This document shows positions 1-37,450 of a DNA stretch of 64,000 bases, in pieces. The stretch covers positions 17,881,067 through 17,945,066 of the forward strand of contig CM051018.1 in the NCBI GenBank assembly GCA_027704905.1, read 5' to 3'. This stretch comes from Muraenolepis orangiensis. Lineage: Eukaryota; Chordata; Actinopteri; Gadiformes; Muraenolepididae. Every line of letters starts with the position of its first letter. Position 1 is the stretch's first letter. A program made the translations under genes and the position numbers. A model generated the notes under the pieces. It was not told the origin of the DNA. It did not search any database and was given only the letters and a program-made list of their open reading frames with translations.

Positions 1-631
1 GCTGTTGTTGTGTTAATACTGGAATCGCCAATTTGGGAATAGTGATGGTTCCTATACAAGACTTAGGCTTTGTTTTTTTTTCCCCCTCCGTTAGATAGAT
101 AGAAATCTAATACAGGATGTGAAGACATCAACAAAGAAAAAGTGAAGGGAAAAAAGGCAATCAGAGTTTTGACGTATTTCCGAACAATCTCCCACTTGAA
201 TGAAATAAAAACAAACCAACAAACAAATTAGAACGGATCAGGCCTTTGGAAATGTTTTAAGAACCACACTGGATTCGACAAGAAGCGGGAACAGGAGTTT
301 CCACAATCAGGTTGTTGTTCATTGGAGACATAATGTAATAGAGGCTCAGTTTAGATTAGACAGCAATAACTTTTCGATATTGTAAGCCTCCTGAGGAAAA
401 TTGGCAATTTCAGTTATCGGTCGATCTAATCTCGGAGCAGTATAGTTGAGAAGAAGAAGTCCCTTCATGGTGTGGGTGGTTAGGCCCTACCGTGCATGGC
501 TCTCCTGTGTACCCACGGCACCCCTCTGTAGTGTTGTGTGGCTGAAGGAGCTCTGATCACACCGGCTTATTTTAGAGATTAAGATGAGAAGGGGCCGACG
601 TTCAAAGAACGTCATTTGTGTGTCGGAAATG

Positions 632-825
<194 letters not shown>

Positions 826-1554
826 GTTTCCACCCTGCGATGCTCAACCCAACTGGAAAAAACAACAAAGACTCGCGCAGCTAGCTGCCTGTTATTTTCA
901 GCGTGTTGTGGAGTGCTATCGATTCAACCTGTCGTCCACTTGCGTGTTTCACCATTGAAATGTTGTGTGAGATATACACTAGGATGGCGATCCGTTACTT
1001 TAATAGTCTAAGTTCTCAAACGGCGGGCAGTTCTTCAGGCGCCGGCTCCCTCACCTCCTCTGACTTCACCGCCTCACTAATCACCCCGGTGTGGGTGGAG
1101 GGTTAGCTGGGGGAATGTGTGAGGCACGCAATGTGCATTGTGAATATTGAATCGCTAATTAAGCAGCCTTCCCCGTTAGTGAGCCTAATTGGATGAGTCG
1201 CGTGGCCCCGTCGTTGTGTAAGCAGCTTGTTTTACAGTCGGACTGGTCCGAATGAACTAGGTCAAGTAAGAATAAGCTAATCAAAAAATAGACCGTGGGC
1301 TTTGGAGGATGCCCAGTTTTGAGGAGGAGCGCAGTTTGTCCTGTTGTCCATGTTGCGATGGTATTGGAAAGGAGGTTCATATTAGGATAAGTTAACAAGC
1401 CCCTTCCTTCAGGCCTTTTTGGATGATGCAATGCCCCAAAGCCGTCCAACACTGATTTGTTTCTGGTCTGCCAGTCCCTGGTTTCCTTATGTAACGCCAG
1501 TTGTATCCCATGTATTATGCATCAGTAGAAATCTTTCCAGAAGGAGATTTTGCC

Positions 1555-2262
1555 TTGGTTAGGGCCTTGGTAAGAGCCTTAGTTATAGTGTCTGAGTATA
1601 AGTCTAGGTTATAGTGTTTTAGTCAGAGCCTTAGTTATAGTGTCTTGGTAAGTGCCTTAATTATAGTGTCCAAGTAAGAGCCTTTGTTATAGTGTCTTCG
1701 TAAGAGCTTTAGTTATAGTGTCCCGGTAAAAGCCTTAGTGATAGTGTCTTAGTAAGAGCCTTAGTTAAAGTGTCCTAGTAAGAGCCTTAGTGATAGTGTC
1801 TTAGTAAGAGCCTTAGTTAAAGTGTCTTAGCAAGAGCCTTAGTTAAAGTGTCTTAGTAAGAGCCTTAGTGATGGTGTCTTAGTAAGAGCCTTAGTTACAG
1901 TGTATTAGTAAGAGCTTTAGTTATAGTGTCTTAGTAAGAGCCTTAGTTACAGTGTCTTAGTAAGAGCCTTAGTTAAAGTGTCTTAGTAAGAGCCTTAGTT
2001 AAAGTGTCCTAGTAAGAGCCTTAGTGATAGTGTCTTAGTAAGAGCATTAGTTAAAGTGTGCTAGTAAGAGCCTTAGTTAAAGTGTCTTAGTAAGAGCCTT
2101 GGTTATAGTGTCTTAGTAAGAGCTTTAGTTATAGAGTCTTAGTAAGAGCCTTAGATATAGTGTCTTACAAAGAGCCTTAGTGATAGTGTCTTAGTAAGAG
2201 CCTTAGTGATATTGTCTTAGTAAGAGCATTAGTTGAAGTCTTAGTTGGAGCCTTAATAGCCT
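1555..2262. repeat. 26-bp minisatellite
   Basis: About 27 degenerate copies of a 26-bp unit containing GTCTTAGTAAGAGCCTTAG. Single-base variants (TTATAG/TTAAAG/TGATAG) are interspersed. Decayed copies with the same GAGCCTTAGTTAT core continue near 2560-2670. Confidence 0.9.
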
Positions 2263-3667
2263 TACATTGAGACTAAGAGCCCTAGTAAGAGCACATTGGC
2301 AACATATAACTCAGCGTTATATGTGCTCCACAGGCAGTGCCACCATGCCTTTCTTTGTACATTGAAACCAATCAATGTCATCATTTAGGAGTGAAAGTGG
2401 TGGGTTGACGCTAGCTTACAGAGACGTCGAGAGTCGAAGCTCTGTGTTTTGTTTGCAGCCGGCTGGCTGCGGAGCACCTTCCACCCATGTATTATGGCAG
2501 CTTTTCCCGGCCGAACAAAGTCATTACACTAATAGCTCTGGTGGAGCCAAGCCGTTAGTTTGAGCCTAAATCTGAGCCTTAGTTATTTACTCTGGTTAGT
2601 GTGTTAAAGAGCCTTAGTTATTTACTATATTAGACCTCTGGTTAGTGTGTTATTAAAGAGCCTTAGTTATTGGCCTTTAGAGTCCTAAATCTCTAAAGTG
2701 GAGCCTTTGTTTAAACCTTTAAAAAAGTCTTATATAGTCAAATATTATCAACTCAAATGTTAGTAACTGTTACTATTGGAATTTAGTTGAAAAACAGAAA
2801 GCTAACCATTTCAATCCAATTGTCATCGCAATGGATATTTAATTGAGAACCAAATAGAACCCAAGCCAGCAATCAACTTTGATTATCACCTGTGATAATC
2901 AGACTATGAGCTGAGATTAACAATCTCTGTAATTAAACTGCATATTAAACAGTTGGTGTTGGAGTGCAGCGTAGCCCCGGTTGTGTGTAGCTTGGTCGGC
3001 TGAAGTCAGCCATAACAACCAACCCGTGATGGTATGATGATGAAAAAGGTTAAGGTTACCACTATTATATTTTTGTATTATTGTTAATTGCGAGGTTCAA
3101 GGTGTAATAATATCAGTCAAAAATGATGTTTTACTGCCATCTGTTGCCAATGTGCCTTTGTGAGCATTTTCGAAAATGCTCTCCTGAATAAAAGTCAGTC
3201 AAACGGTGATACAAACATGCTATTTAAAGATGCTGTATATAAAATGAAATGTACTGTACTCGATGTTATTGATTTCCGTGCCGGAACATTTCTTTTTTGT
3301 TTTGGTCTGAGTGTTCGGTCTCCTCAGAGTATCCCCGGGTTGCCAGATATGAGGGGAAGAATTGGGACAGAGACACGGCACACTGCAGCCACGAAAGCAA
3401 GGGAGCGAACCGGATCCACTGAGATTGTAATAGATTCTACATCTCGGAGTCTCAATCTCGTCTCATTTTAATCTCGGGGTCCGTTGGGATTTTGTACCGC
3501 AGTAGCCAATTAAAAATGCCTGCCGTCATTGTTACATATAGCACCTTTAAAGAACATGCTAAGAGCGCCAACATTTCCTGTTGTGTTGTGGCTGTCTCTT
3601 ATTTGCCTCTCTCCCCCCTTTGAACACCTCGGGAAAAGAGAGGCATTGTGCTAATTTAGTTCACACA

Positions 3668-3705
<38 letters not shown>

Positions 3706-3853
3706 AACACATCATTGTAACTGTTGTAAATGAGCATGCTAGTGATGACACATCACTTAAGCGCAGTGCATTAGCCAGATGACGCGCTGCCTTAATGTCG
3801 TCCCTCAGGTTAATTGTAACATCACATCTAAATAAAAACATCAGCTGCATATT

Positions 3854-4715
3854 GTGTATGTGTGTGTGTGTATCGTGTCATGTGTTCATATTGTGTGTGT
3901 GTGTGTATCGTGTCATGTGTTCATATTGTGTGTGTGTAGCGTGTCGTGTGTTCATATTGTGTGTGTGTGTGGGAGTAGCATGTTGTGTGTGTGTGGGAGT
4001 AGCATGTTGTGTGTTCATAGTGTGTTTGTGTATGTGTATCGTGTCATGTGTTCATATTGTGTGTGTGTGGGAGTAGCATGTTGTGTGTTCATAGTGTGTG
4101 TGTGTGGGAGTAGCATGTTGTGTGTTCATAGTGTGTGTGTGTGGGAGTAGCATGTTGTGTGTTCATAGTGTGTGTGTGTGGGAGTAGCATGTTGTGTGTT
4201 CATAGTGTGTGTGTGTGGGAGTAGCATGTTGTGTGTTCATATTGTGTTTGTGTATGTGTAGCGTGTCATGTGTTCATATTGTGTGTGTGTGGGAGTAGCA
4301 TGTTGTGTGTTCATAGTGTGTGTGTGTGGGAGTAGCATGTTGTGTGTTCATAGTGTGTGTGTGTGGGAGTAGCATGTTGTGTGTTCATAGTGTGTGTGTG
4401 TGGGAGTAGCATGTTGTGTGTTCATATTGTGTGTGTGTGGGAGTAGCATGTTGTGTGTTCATATTGTGTGTGTGTGGGAGTAGCATGTTGTGTGTTCATA
4501 TTGTGTGTGTGTGGGAGTAGCATGTTGTGTGTTCATAGTGTGTTTGTGTATGTGTAGCATGTTGTGTTCATATTGTCTTTGTGTGTAGTGTGTCCTGTTT
4601 ATATTGTGTGTGTGTGTAGCGTGTCATGTGTTCGTATTGTGTTTGTGTGTGTATGTGTGTAGCGTGTCGTGTGTTCATATTGTGTGTGTGTGTGTAGCGT
4701 GGCATGCGTTCATAT

Positions 4716-4758
<43 letters not shown>

Positions 4759-4760
4759 TG

Positions 4761-4796
<36 letters not shown>

Positions 4797-4800
4797 CCTG
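3854..4800. repeat. TG-rich minisatellite with GGGAGTAGCATG units
   Basis: A repeated unit of about 37 bp combines a (TG)n run with GGGAGTAGCATGTTGTG and TTCATA. Variant units with GTATCGTGTCATG flank the block. Confidence 0.88.
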
Positions 4801-5100
4801 TCGTGTGTTCATATTGTGTATCTGTGGTGTGAAAAGTGTACGAGGGCTCTGCGAGTGATTATAAAGTGTTTACTTCATCACTGCTCCTTTCGATAAGGAG
4901 AGAAAAGCAGCTCCTGCCTTCTTCATGTGTGTGTATATGTGTGCGTGCGTGTGTGTGTGTGTGTGTGTGTGTGCGTGCACCTCAGCAATGCATCTTGCAC
5001 TCCAGTGTTTGTGTGTAAGGGTGAAATGGGATCATTGTTATGATGATAATAGTGATGAGAGAGAGACAAGAGGGGGTTTGAGGGGCAACATAGACATTTC

Positions 5101-6039
5101 AGTCCTGCTCCTACTGCTGCTACTATACTGCTACGTCTACTACTACTTTACTGCTACTACTATACTGCTACATCTACTACTACTATACTGCTGCTGCTAC
5201 TACTACTATACTGCCAGTACTACTACTATTATACTGCTGCTGCTGCTGCTACTACTATACTGCTACATCTACTACTACTATACTGCTACGTCTACTACTA
5301 CTACTATACTGCTACGTCTACTACTACTATACTGCTACGTCTACTACTACTATACCGCTACGTCTACTACTACTATACTGCTACGTCTACTACTGCTACT
5401 CTTACTACTACTATACTGCTGCTACTATACTGCTGCTACTACTAATACTACTACAATACTGCTGCTTCTGCTACTGCTACTACTACTACTATACTGCTGC
5501 TGCTGCTACTACTACTACTACTGCTACTACTACTAGTAGTACTACTATGCTACTACTACTACTAGTACTACTATACTGCTACTACTACTACTACTATACT
5601 GCTGCTACTGCTACTGCTGCTACTACTACTACTACTACTACTATACTGCTGCTACTTCTACTGCTACTACAACTACTACTACTTCTACTATACTGCTGTT
5701 ACTACTACTACTATTACTGTACTGCTACTACTCCTACTGCTACTACTACTACCACTATACTGCTGCAGCTGCTGTTCCTACTGCTACTACTACTACTACT
5801 ATTACAACTACTATACTACTACTACTACTACTAATACTGCTACAAATGCTACTACTGCTTCTACTAATACTACTACTATACTGCTGCTGCTGCTGCTACT
5901 ACTACTATATTGCTACTTCTACTACTACTATATTGCTACTACTACTACTACTGCTACTCTTACTACTACTACTATTGCTACTACTACTACTACTACTATA
6001 TTGCTGCTACTACTACCTACTACTACTATATTCCTGCTG

Positions 6040-6071
<32 letters not shown>

Positions 6072-6172
6072 GCGACTAATACTACTACTAATTATACTGC
6101 TACTAATACTACTACTATTACTACTACTACTACTAGAGCTATACGGCTGCTGCTACTACTACAACTGCATAC
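5101..6172. repeat. 1-kb compound (CTA/CTG)n trinucleotide array
   Basis: Almost uninterrupted trinucleotide repeat of CTA and CTG with ATA, TCT and CGT variants. The period of three creates long spurious Leu/Tyr/Thr ORFs. Confidence 0.92.
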
Positions 6173-6762
6173 TAATAATAATTACAATAATTATTATATA
6201 ATATTAATATAATATTACAATAATAATAATAATAAATATTATTATATAACAACAATAACGGAATCAACAGAAATGATATGCTTTTCGTTGCCATACCACA
6301 GTAGTGGGTTTGCTCCAGGCCCGGAGCCATGTAGATGAGCTTGGCGTAGTGTCGGCTGGCCCCCGCGCACCCCGAGACCTCATCAAGGCCCATCACGCTG
6401 TTTGCTTAGCGAGCGCGGCCGCCGTCTCTCCCAGGGAAACACGCCGCGTAAATTAGCATATCATGTAGGATGCAAGCTAGCAAGCTATTCCACTGTGCCT
6501 CAGTGCCCAGAAGAAGATGAAGATGAAGAAGAAGAAGAAAAAAAATAAGATACACACACATATTATATACTATATATATTTATATAATACACTTTAGATA
6601 ACAATTGATTTATCTTGTCTTGTATATCTTCTTATTTTCCCACCAATGTGGAGACCTTGCCTTAAAGTGCTGAATCATACCACCACATACTCCGGGGGGG
6701 GTTTGCGGGTGTATTTGTCTTAATGCGACAAAGAGAAATAAACAGCGATGTAATATTCATGA

Positions 6763-6809
<47 letters not shown>

Positions 6810-7281
6810 CCACAGTATGAAGAGATAACCCCATTGTGATACTATGTGTTAGTATTTGGTTCTGGTATTTCGCTTTCTGGACGCTTTTTTCCCATTGAAA
6901 TTCCAAATGCGTAGTCTTGGAAGTTTCTTTTCGTTTTTTTCTCGTTGACTCTCTCTCTCTCTCTCTCTGCTAACTTTCCTAACCTGCAATTATTCCTACC
7001 TGAAGTTGTATGTGTTGTGATTGCCACCTGTTGTGTGTCCTTACAAAAAAGGGTCTGATGGTTTAGATTACCATGACTGAGGGGCGATTGGCCTGATTGC
7101 TTACATCTGTTCATTAAAGTGGATTTTTCTATTCAAGAAGCAGCGGGCAATCACAAAAGGAGCCCATGAGCAAGTCAATGGAATTCAAACGGGCACGCGG
7201 GTCTTGATTTGCTGGCCGTGTGATTAGCATCGCAAAGCATACACAGGGGCCAAATTGAGGTCAGGGAGAAATAAATGCCAC

Positions 7282-7320
<39 letters not shown>

Positions 7321-7513
7321 AGCAGCAGGCATTTTGCAATAACTCTGATTTATAAATCAGAAGGGGGGACGACGGCAGAAATCAGTAAAAAACGCAGCTT
7401 GAAATATGTCTGTTTTTTGGGTTTTATTGTTTTCCGGGTTTTTTTTGGACTGAAGCTTCATGTGTGGCTGTGTTGTTTAACCTTTTGCATAATATATGTC
7501 TCAGTAAAGAGGG

Positions 7514-7629
<116 letters not shown>

Positions 7630-8177
7630 GCTGGTTGATGTATTGGTGGGAGCGGAGCACTTGACTCTTACCAAAGCTGGATTATGACACAAGTAGACCA
7701 GCTACTTAACATTGCGGCTACAGCCTTAATGACTAATGCAATTGTGTGTGTGTCCCCAGAGAGAGAGACACACACACACACACAGGGTCAAATGATGAAA
7801 GTGTCGTCGTCCTCCTCGTTAGCTTTATAATGTAGCTCTAGTTTGGTGGCCTGGTTTTTTATTTTTTTTAATCTATCGGGGAATTAATCCTGAATGACAT
7901 AATGAGCGCTTCAATTTGTTAACGCGTTTTGAGTTATAATGCATCGCCCCCCAAGATTGATCCTAAGTACACAGGGACAGTGGACATATTGGTATGCTTT
8001 AATGGTTTACGCCTGCTTTGTATTCGGGGAGCATATTGAATGCTATTCACTTCCGTTGTTACACATGGTGGAGCCGCGGCGTCTCTCGACGACGCATGCC
8101 TTCTCGACGTTTCCATTTAGACGAGGAACACGAGTTGCACCTCCTATGCTATAGATTAAGCTTTTCAATCCAGCGGT

Positions 8178-8203
8178 ATAGGACCCCCCCCCCCCCCCCC
8201 CCC

Positions 8204-8264
<61 letters not shown>

Positions 8265-8270
8265 ACACAC
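8178..8270. repeat. poly-C tract followed by (CA)n
   Basis: About 24 C in a row, then CCCACC units and (CA)n. The same C-run plus CA arrangement recurs at 20278-20341. Confidence 0.92.
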
Positions 8271-9085
8271 CCATGCTTGTGTTTGTCTCTCTTGGAGGCT
8301 TGGAGCTTTGGCGTTGTCTGAACAAACGCCCAATGTCCTTCTCTGACGCTAATCTATCCGCCACCCCCTGCACCAAAACAATAGGAAGGCAAGATCATTT
8401 TATGGATCATTTCAACGGTTAAATGGCCGCATTGCGAATGTGCGTTCTGCCGAGGAAGCCCGTCGCTAACGGATCCCTCTCTTTTTCCCCCTCTTTCCGT
8501 GGGAGCAGATACCAGCTGCCAGTCGGAGGCCACGGAGGCCCGTGTGCAATAGAAATAGCTGTAGGTAATGGCACAGCAAAACATCTGGAGGAGCCTGTCT
8601 CTCATGCCGCTTCGGAGGTACAGTATCTGCCCACAATGCGCATCTGCTGTGGCTATGAATATTTCATTCACGGCTCCTGTGAATGAATGAATGAATGGAT
8701 GGATGAATGGGTCCTTTCTGATTGGTCATTATGGTCATCACTCCTGTTAATTAATGAGTTGTCGTTTGGTATCTATCATTTCAGATTAAAACATATATTA
8801 CACAGCTCAACACCTTTGGTCTGTTGTGGTCTAGTGCTATAGCCATTTTCCTCAGCACTCCCACTGAGTGGTAATTTCACATATAAGCATATGTTATTAG
8901 CCAGCAACACCACTGATGTGTCAGAGTGGTTGAAACATGGGACTGAGCTTTATAATTATAAACTTGTTTACAGTCGGGGAAAACACTCATTTTGACAGAA
9001 CACCGTCCCTGCATTACGAATCATGGTGTAGGCGCATAGCACAAGACATGTTTTTTCATTTTCAATAAAGAAAAAACAATGTTTT

Positions 9086-9090
<5 letters not shown>

Positions 9091-9124
<34 letters not shown>

Positions 9125-9205
9125 GTGTGTATATGTATATATGTATATATATATATATATATATATGATATATACACAGTATATACAGTATATATATACA
9201 CACAC
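9091..9205. repeat. AT/TG dinucleotide tract
   Basis: Alternating TA with short TG and CA runs, self-complementary. Confidence 0.9.
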
Positions 9206-10204
9206 ATTTATCTGTAACGCAGCGTTTGGGTGGCAGGCGATTATGTCTCACTTGTGAAATGGTCCGTAAGGTAGAATAAACGGTTGGTTCAAAGCGTATT
9301 TATTCTACCTAATTACCCCTGCTCATCACATGGATTTAGCAGGGGGGGGGTGGAAAGAACAACATTTTAAAAGGTTTTCAGCTTTTAATTATATTCCAAT
9401 GGTGAACATGCTTTTACTAAAATTTAAAAAAATCTATCCAGGAATCTGGGACTAACGACTCAGCAAAGTGTCTTCCCAGGACATCGCTCGGTGGTGTAAT
9501 TTTGAAGTTCCTCGCAGGAAGGATAGATATAAATACGCACATTTTTGAATTGTCTTGAAGCCAAAGTAAATGTCTGCCAGGTTTTTTTGGGTAAGGGTGT
9601 GTTACCCGTACCTAGCAATTTTACAGTCACTCTTGAGTCTATTTTCATCAATGTGCTTCTTCACGGTGAATGGCAGGTAATAGGTCAGGCCCCATTGATA
9701 CGCCCAGTATGCACCTAGCGCAGGCACAGAGTGGCTCCATAACAGGGAAAAGGGTAAAAAATAGAATTACTCTGGTAAATGTTAGACTGAAATCAAAGGT
9801 TTCGTCGTATTGATTAGCCTTTATACAACACGTCCAAGCATGTTCTTATAATAAGCCACACAACAAAAACAAATGAGTTTTTCCTCAAGGAAATGTTACC
9901 TGAATTATTCTCCTCTTCCAAGGGAAGAGGAGTTCTTGTAAAGCAATAGCGCTTTTCATTTGAATGATATCTTCTTAATATTGGTTAGCCGCACGTGTCT
10001 AGTGCTAGTGCTAGTCATCCAGCATGTGGTTCCCTAAGGTTGCCTCCAAGAGCCGACTAATTGCATTAACCCTTAACGGCGATTAGATTTAACTGTAATG
10101 CTAATGAATATGCTTTAAAACATAACATCATACGACAATGCGGTCTATTTATTGATGGACTCGAAAATTGAATTAAAACGTGAACTTGTGTGCACCCTCA
10201 CCTC

Positions 10205-10512
10205 ATCGATGAGGCATACTGTGATGTCCCGTGACATACCGAGATGTCCCGTGACATGTCCCGTGACATACCGGGACATGTCCCATGACATACCGTGATG
10301 TCCTGTGACATACCGAGATGTCCCGTGACATGTCCCGTGACATACCAAGATGTTCCGTGACATGTCCCATGACATACCGGGACATGTCCCATGACATACT
10401 TTGATGTCCCGTGACATACCGGGACATGTCCCGTGACATACTGTGACAAGTCCCGTGACGTACCGTGACATGTCCCGACATATGTCCATGACATACCGAG
10501 ATCAATCGTGAC
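10205..10512. repeat. 21-bp palindromic minisatellite (GACATGTCCC units)
   Basis: Roughly 15 units alternating GTGACATACC and GAGATGTCCC/GGACATGTCC. Exact GGACATGTCC decamers lie at 10274-10283, 10380-10389 and 10422-10431. The array ends 90 bp upstream of an eys exon. Confidence 0.9.
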
Positions 10513-10601
10513 ATACCGAGTTGCACCACCCCCCCCCCATAAGTGCCCACAGCACCTTAATCTAAAGACGGCTTCTCTCTGTGCGGCTCTCTCCGCTATA
10601 G

Positions 10602-35148
<24,547 letters not shown>

Positions 35149-35303
35149 TTTGTGAGCAGTTAGTTATTTTAAGACATGTGTGTTGCCATCCGACATGTTA
35201 GTCACAGGTATTTATTTAATCATTTTTTTAAAAAGCCTTTTTGTGTAATGGACGGTTGTTATCCATAAAGAGGTTAATATGATCAAACAAAACCATGATT
35301 AGC

Positions 35304-35309
35304 TTTATT
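35304..35309 (-). terminator. candidate phf3 polyadenylation signal AATAAA
   Basis: Read on the minus strand this is AATAAA, 460 bp after the phf3 stop; a second AATAAA lies at 35211-35216. Both are inside the region expected for the eys 3' UTR. Confidence 0.4.
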
Positions 35310-35754
35310 ATGAACTGTACATAAACGGTGCAAAAGCACACTTCATTTCTCATGTACACGACGAGCCAAAATGTACATCTGTCCTTAAAAATTTGTATAA
35401 AATATTTAAGCAATTTTAAAATTAGTAAATTGGAAAAAAAACCGAACAAAGCTGCATTTACAATTTTTTGCGCCACTTGGAGTTAATAGTTTTCAGGCGT
35501 TACATCCATGCCAAATTGTTTAATCTTCTGCTGGAAAACAAATCATCAAACCATACCTCCGCAATGGTGCGGTACGTTTCTCTCACATGAGGAAAAGCTT
35601 TCAGCTACTCCGGTTCGTGCCGAATTAAGAAAAAAAGAAAAGGTAAAACGGGAAAATGTATTAAAAAAAACACACCTAAAAACAGAACCAATGGCACGTT
35701 AACAGCTGCACACTAGCGTTTTAAAAAATAATATTATAGATATAAAAAATGTCT

Positions 35755-35760
35755 AATAAA
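35755..35760 (+). terminator. candidate eys polyadenylation signal AATAAA
   Basis: This is the first canonical AATAAA on the + strand after the eys stop; an ATTAAA variant lies at 35660-35665. It is only a few bases from the phf3 stop codon on the other strand. Confidence 0.4.
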
Positions 35761-35768
35761 AGCCCAAC

Positions 35769-36846
35769 TCATGAGTAACTGTCCCTGGAGCTCCTCCGGT
35801 CATAGTCAGAGTCCCGCCTGTGTCTGTGGCGCTCACCGTGGTGACGCTCTTTCCGCCGCTCCTCAGAGTGTCCACGGTGCCGGCTGCGCTCGCGGTGCTT
35901 GTCGTAGTGCCGGCTCTTCTTGTCGGCGTGGCGATCGCGGTGGTGGTGGTGGTCCCCGTCCCGCTCTTCCGCGTGCCTGGACCTCTCCCATGGGTCGCTG
36001 TAACGGTCCTCCGGCCGCTTGCAGTCCTTGGAGGGGGACGGTCGACCCTGGTCCTCCGGCCGCTTGCAGTCCTTGGAGGGGGAGGGTCGACCGGCCGGCT
36101 CGGGCCGGTGCGGCGAGGGAGGGGTCTGGGAAGTGGGAGGGCCGCCGAGCGGTGGCGGGGAGGAATGATTGTGCTGCCGCTGGGCCTGGGGGGTTTCAAA
36201 CCCCTGGGGAAGCTGTCCGGAACAGCCGCCGCCTCCATCTTCTCCAGGTCCTTGTGACACGAGAGCGCCCGCGACTTCATCCCTAGCATCGCTGTTGGAG
36301 GCAATGGCTGCTGAGATGCTGTGGGTCCCGTCATTCTGTAGCTGGTGAACATGTCCGGCTGCTTGTGGCCCCGGAGGGGACGCGGCCACCTTAGCGCCAA
36401 CCTGGGCTGTGCGGGGGTCCTTCACGGTCTCACTGGGAGAGCTGCTGCCAATGCCTATCTGAGCCCGAGGGGAAGGAGCGCCGAAGGGCCGGGGTCCTGC
36501 CGTGACCTCGTTCTGACCGCTGCTCGGCGACAAAACCAGCGGTGGTGGCTGCACGTTCTCCGCTGCGGAGGAATAGACAGAGGACTTCTTCAGGATGCCG
36601 CTCAAGGGTGGCTTTGGGCCTTCAGTCTGGGGTTTTGTGGGAGGCGAGGAAGTTCCTTCAGCGGTGTCCTTCTCTAGTTTGGTCGAGACGTCGACGTTCC
36701 TCCCGTTAGGGGGCGGCGAGGGCAACCCGGCCAAGAAGGCCTCCGTGGAGACGTCGGGAGGCTTGTCTCTGAGCGAGACGCCGGCCCCGGTCAGTGCCCG
36801 CCCGGGGGTGAGCGCGCTCCAAGCCACAGGGTGGTTGTTGTTGTTG

Positions 36847-36877
<31 letters not shown>

Positions 36878-37450
36878 CGTCCGACCCGCCTGCTGCTGTG
36901 TTCCCGGGTTTGGGTTCTTTCTTCTTGATGACGAAGCGGTCCAGTCGCAGTGGGGTCGGGGGACTCTTGGCCGTGCGAGGGTCCTGCGATGGCGGGGGAG
37001 GAGGCTTGGTCCCGAAGTCCGGCAGAGGCGGCAGCTCTCCGCCCCAGCCCAGCAACACACCCGGGAGGAAGCGCAACGGCTTGTTGGCCTCAGAGCCCTG
37101 CCCTCCCTCGTCGACGGACGCCTCGTCTTCCACCAAGTCTGCGATCGGCTCCTCCTCCTTTCTCTCTTCCGCTTTTGTGGCGCCGACCGGCTTGTCCGCC
37201 TCCTTCGTGGTGGTGGCGGTGGCCGCCACCACCGGTGTCTTCTTCTTGACGGGAAACAAGGAGGACAGGTACTTCTTGGCGGCCTCCTCCTCCTCTGCGA
37301 CCCGCGTGCTGCTAATGGCCGGCAGCGGCAGGGGTGTGGCCATGGGGACGATGGCCGCTGTTTCGATCACGTCCTCGGGGAGGAAGTCCCGCTTGGGCCG
37401 CTGCCGGATGATCAGCCCAAGGAGAAGGTTGGGCCGGTTGTTCTCCAGGC
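35769..37450 (-). CDS. phf3: phf3 terminal exon (end of SPOC and disordered tail)
   Basis: It opens GLENNRPNLLLGLIIRQR (end of SPOC). Later it reads PLRFLPGVLLGW and LRDKPPDVSTEAFLAGLPS, two short conserved PHF3 motifs, in a disordered Pro/Ser-rich context with poly-Ser/poly-Asn. GRPSPSKDCKRPED occurs twice in tandem. The end is very basic and His/Arg-rich and stops with TGA at 35769-35771. Confidence 0.92.

Larger units (their letters stand above)
35149..35768. other. eys/phf3 tail-to-tail intergenic or shared 3' UTR region
   Basis: AT-rich, no ORF of note. It contains polyadenylation signals for both strands, placed so that the two 3' UTRs probably overlap. Confidence 0.6.

Noticed and set aside
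4925..6212. Leu/Tyr/Thr-rich ORFs
   Set aside because: Translations of a trinucleotide array in an eys intron, open in all three frames.
8423..8686. ORF with a splice-like segment YQLPVGGHGGPCAIEIAVG
   Set aside because: Considered as a missing LamG exon of eys, but it lacks LamG strand patterns and its phase and end do not lead into the exon at 10602.
10145..10550. Minus-strand ORFs with GMSRDMSRYVTGH repeats
   Set aside because: The frame stays open because the minisatellite unit is 21 bp; three frames are open together.
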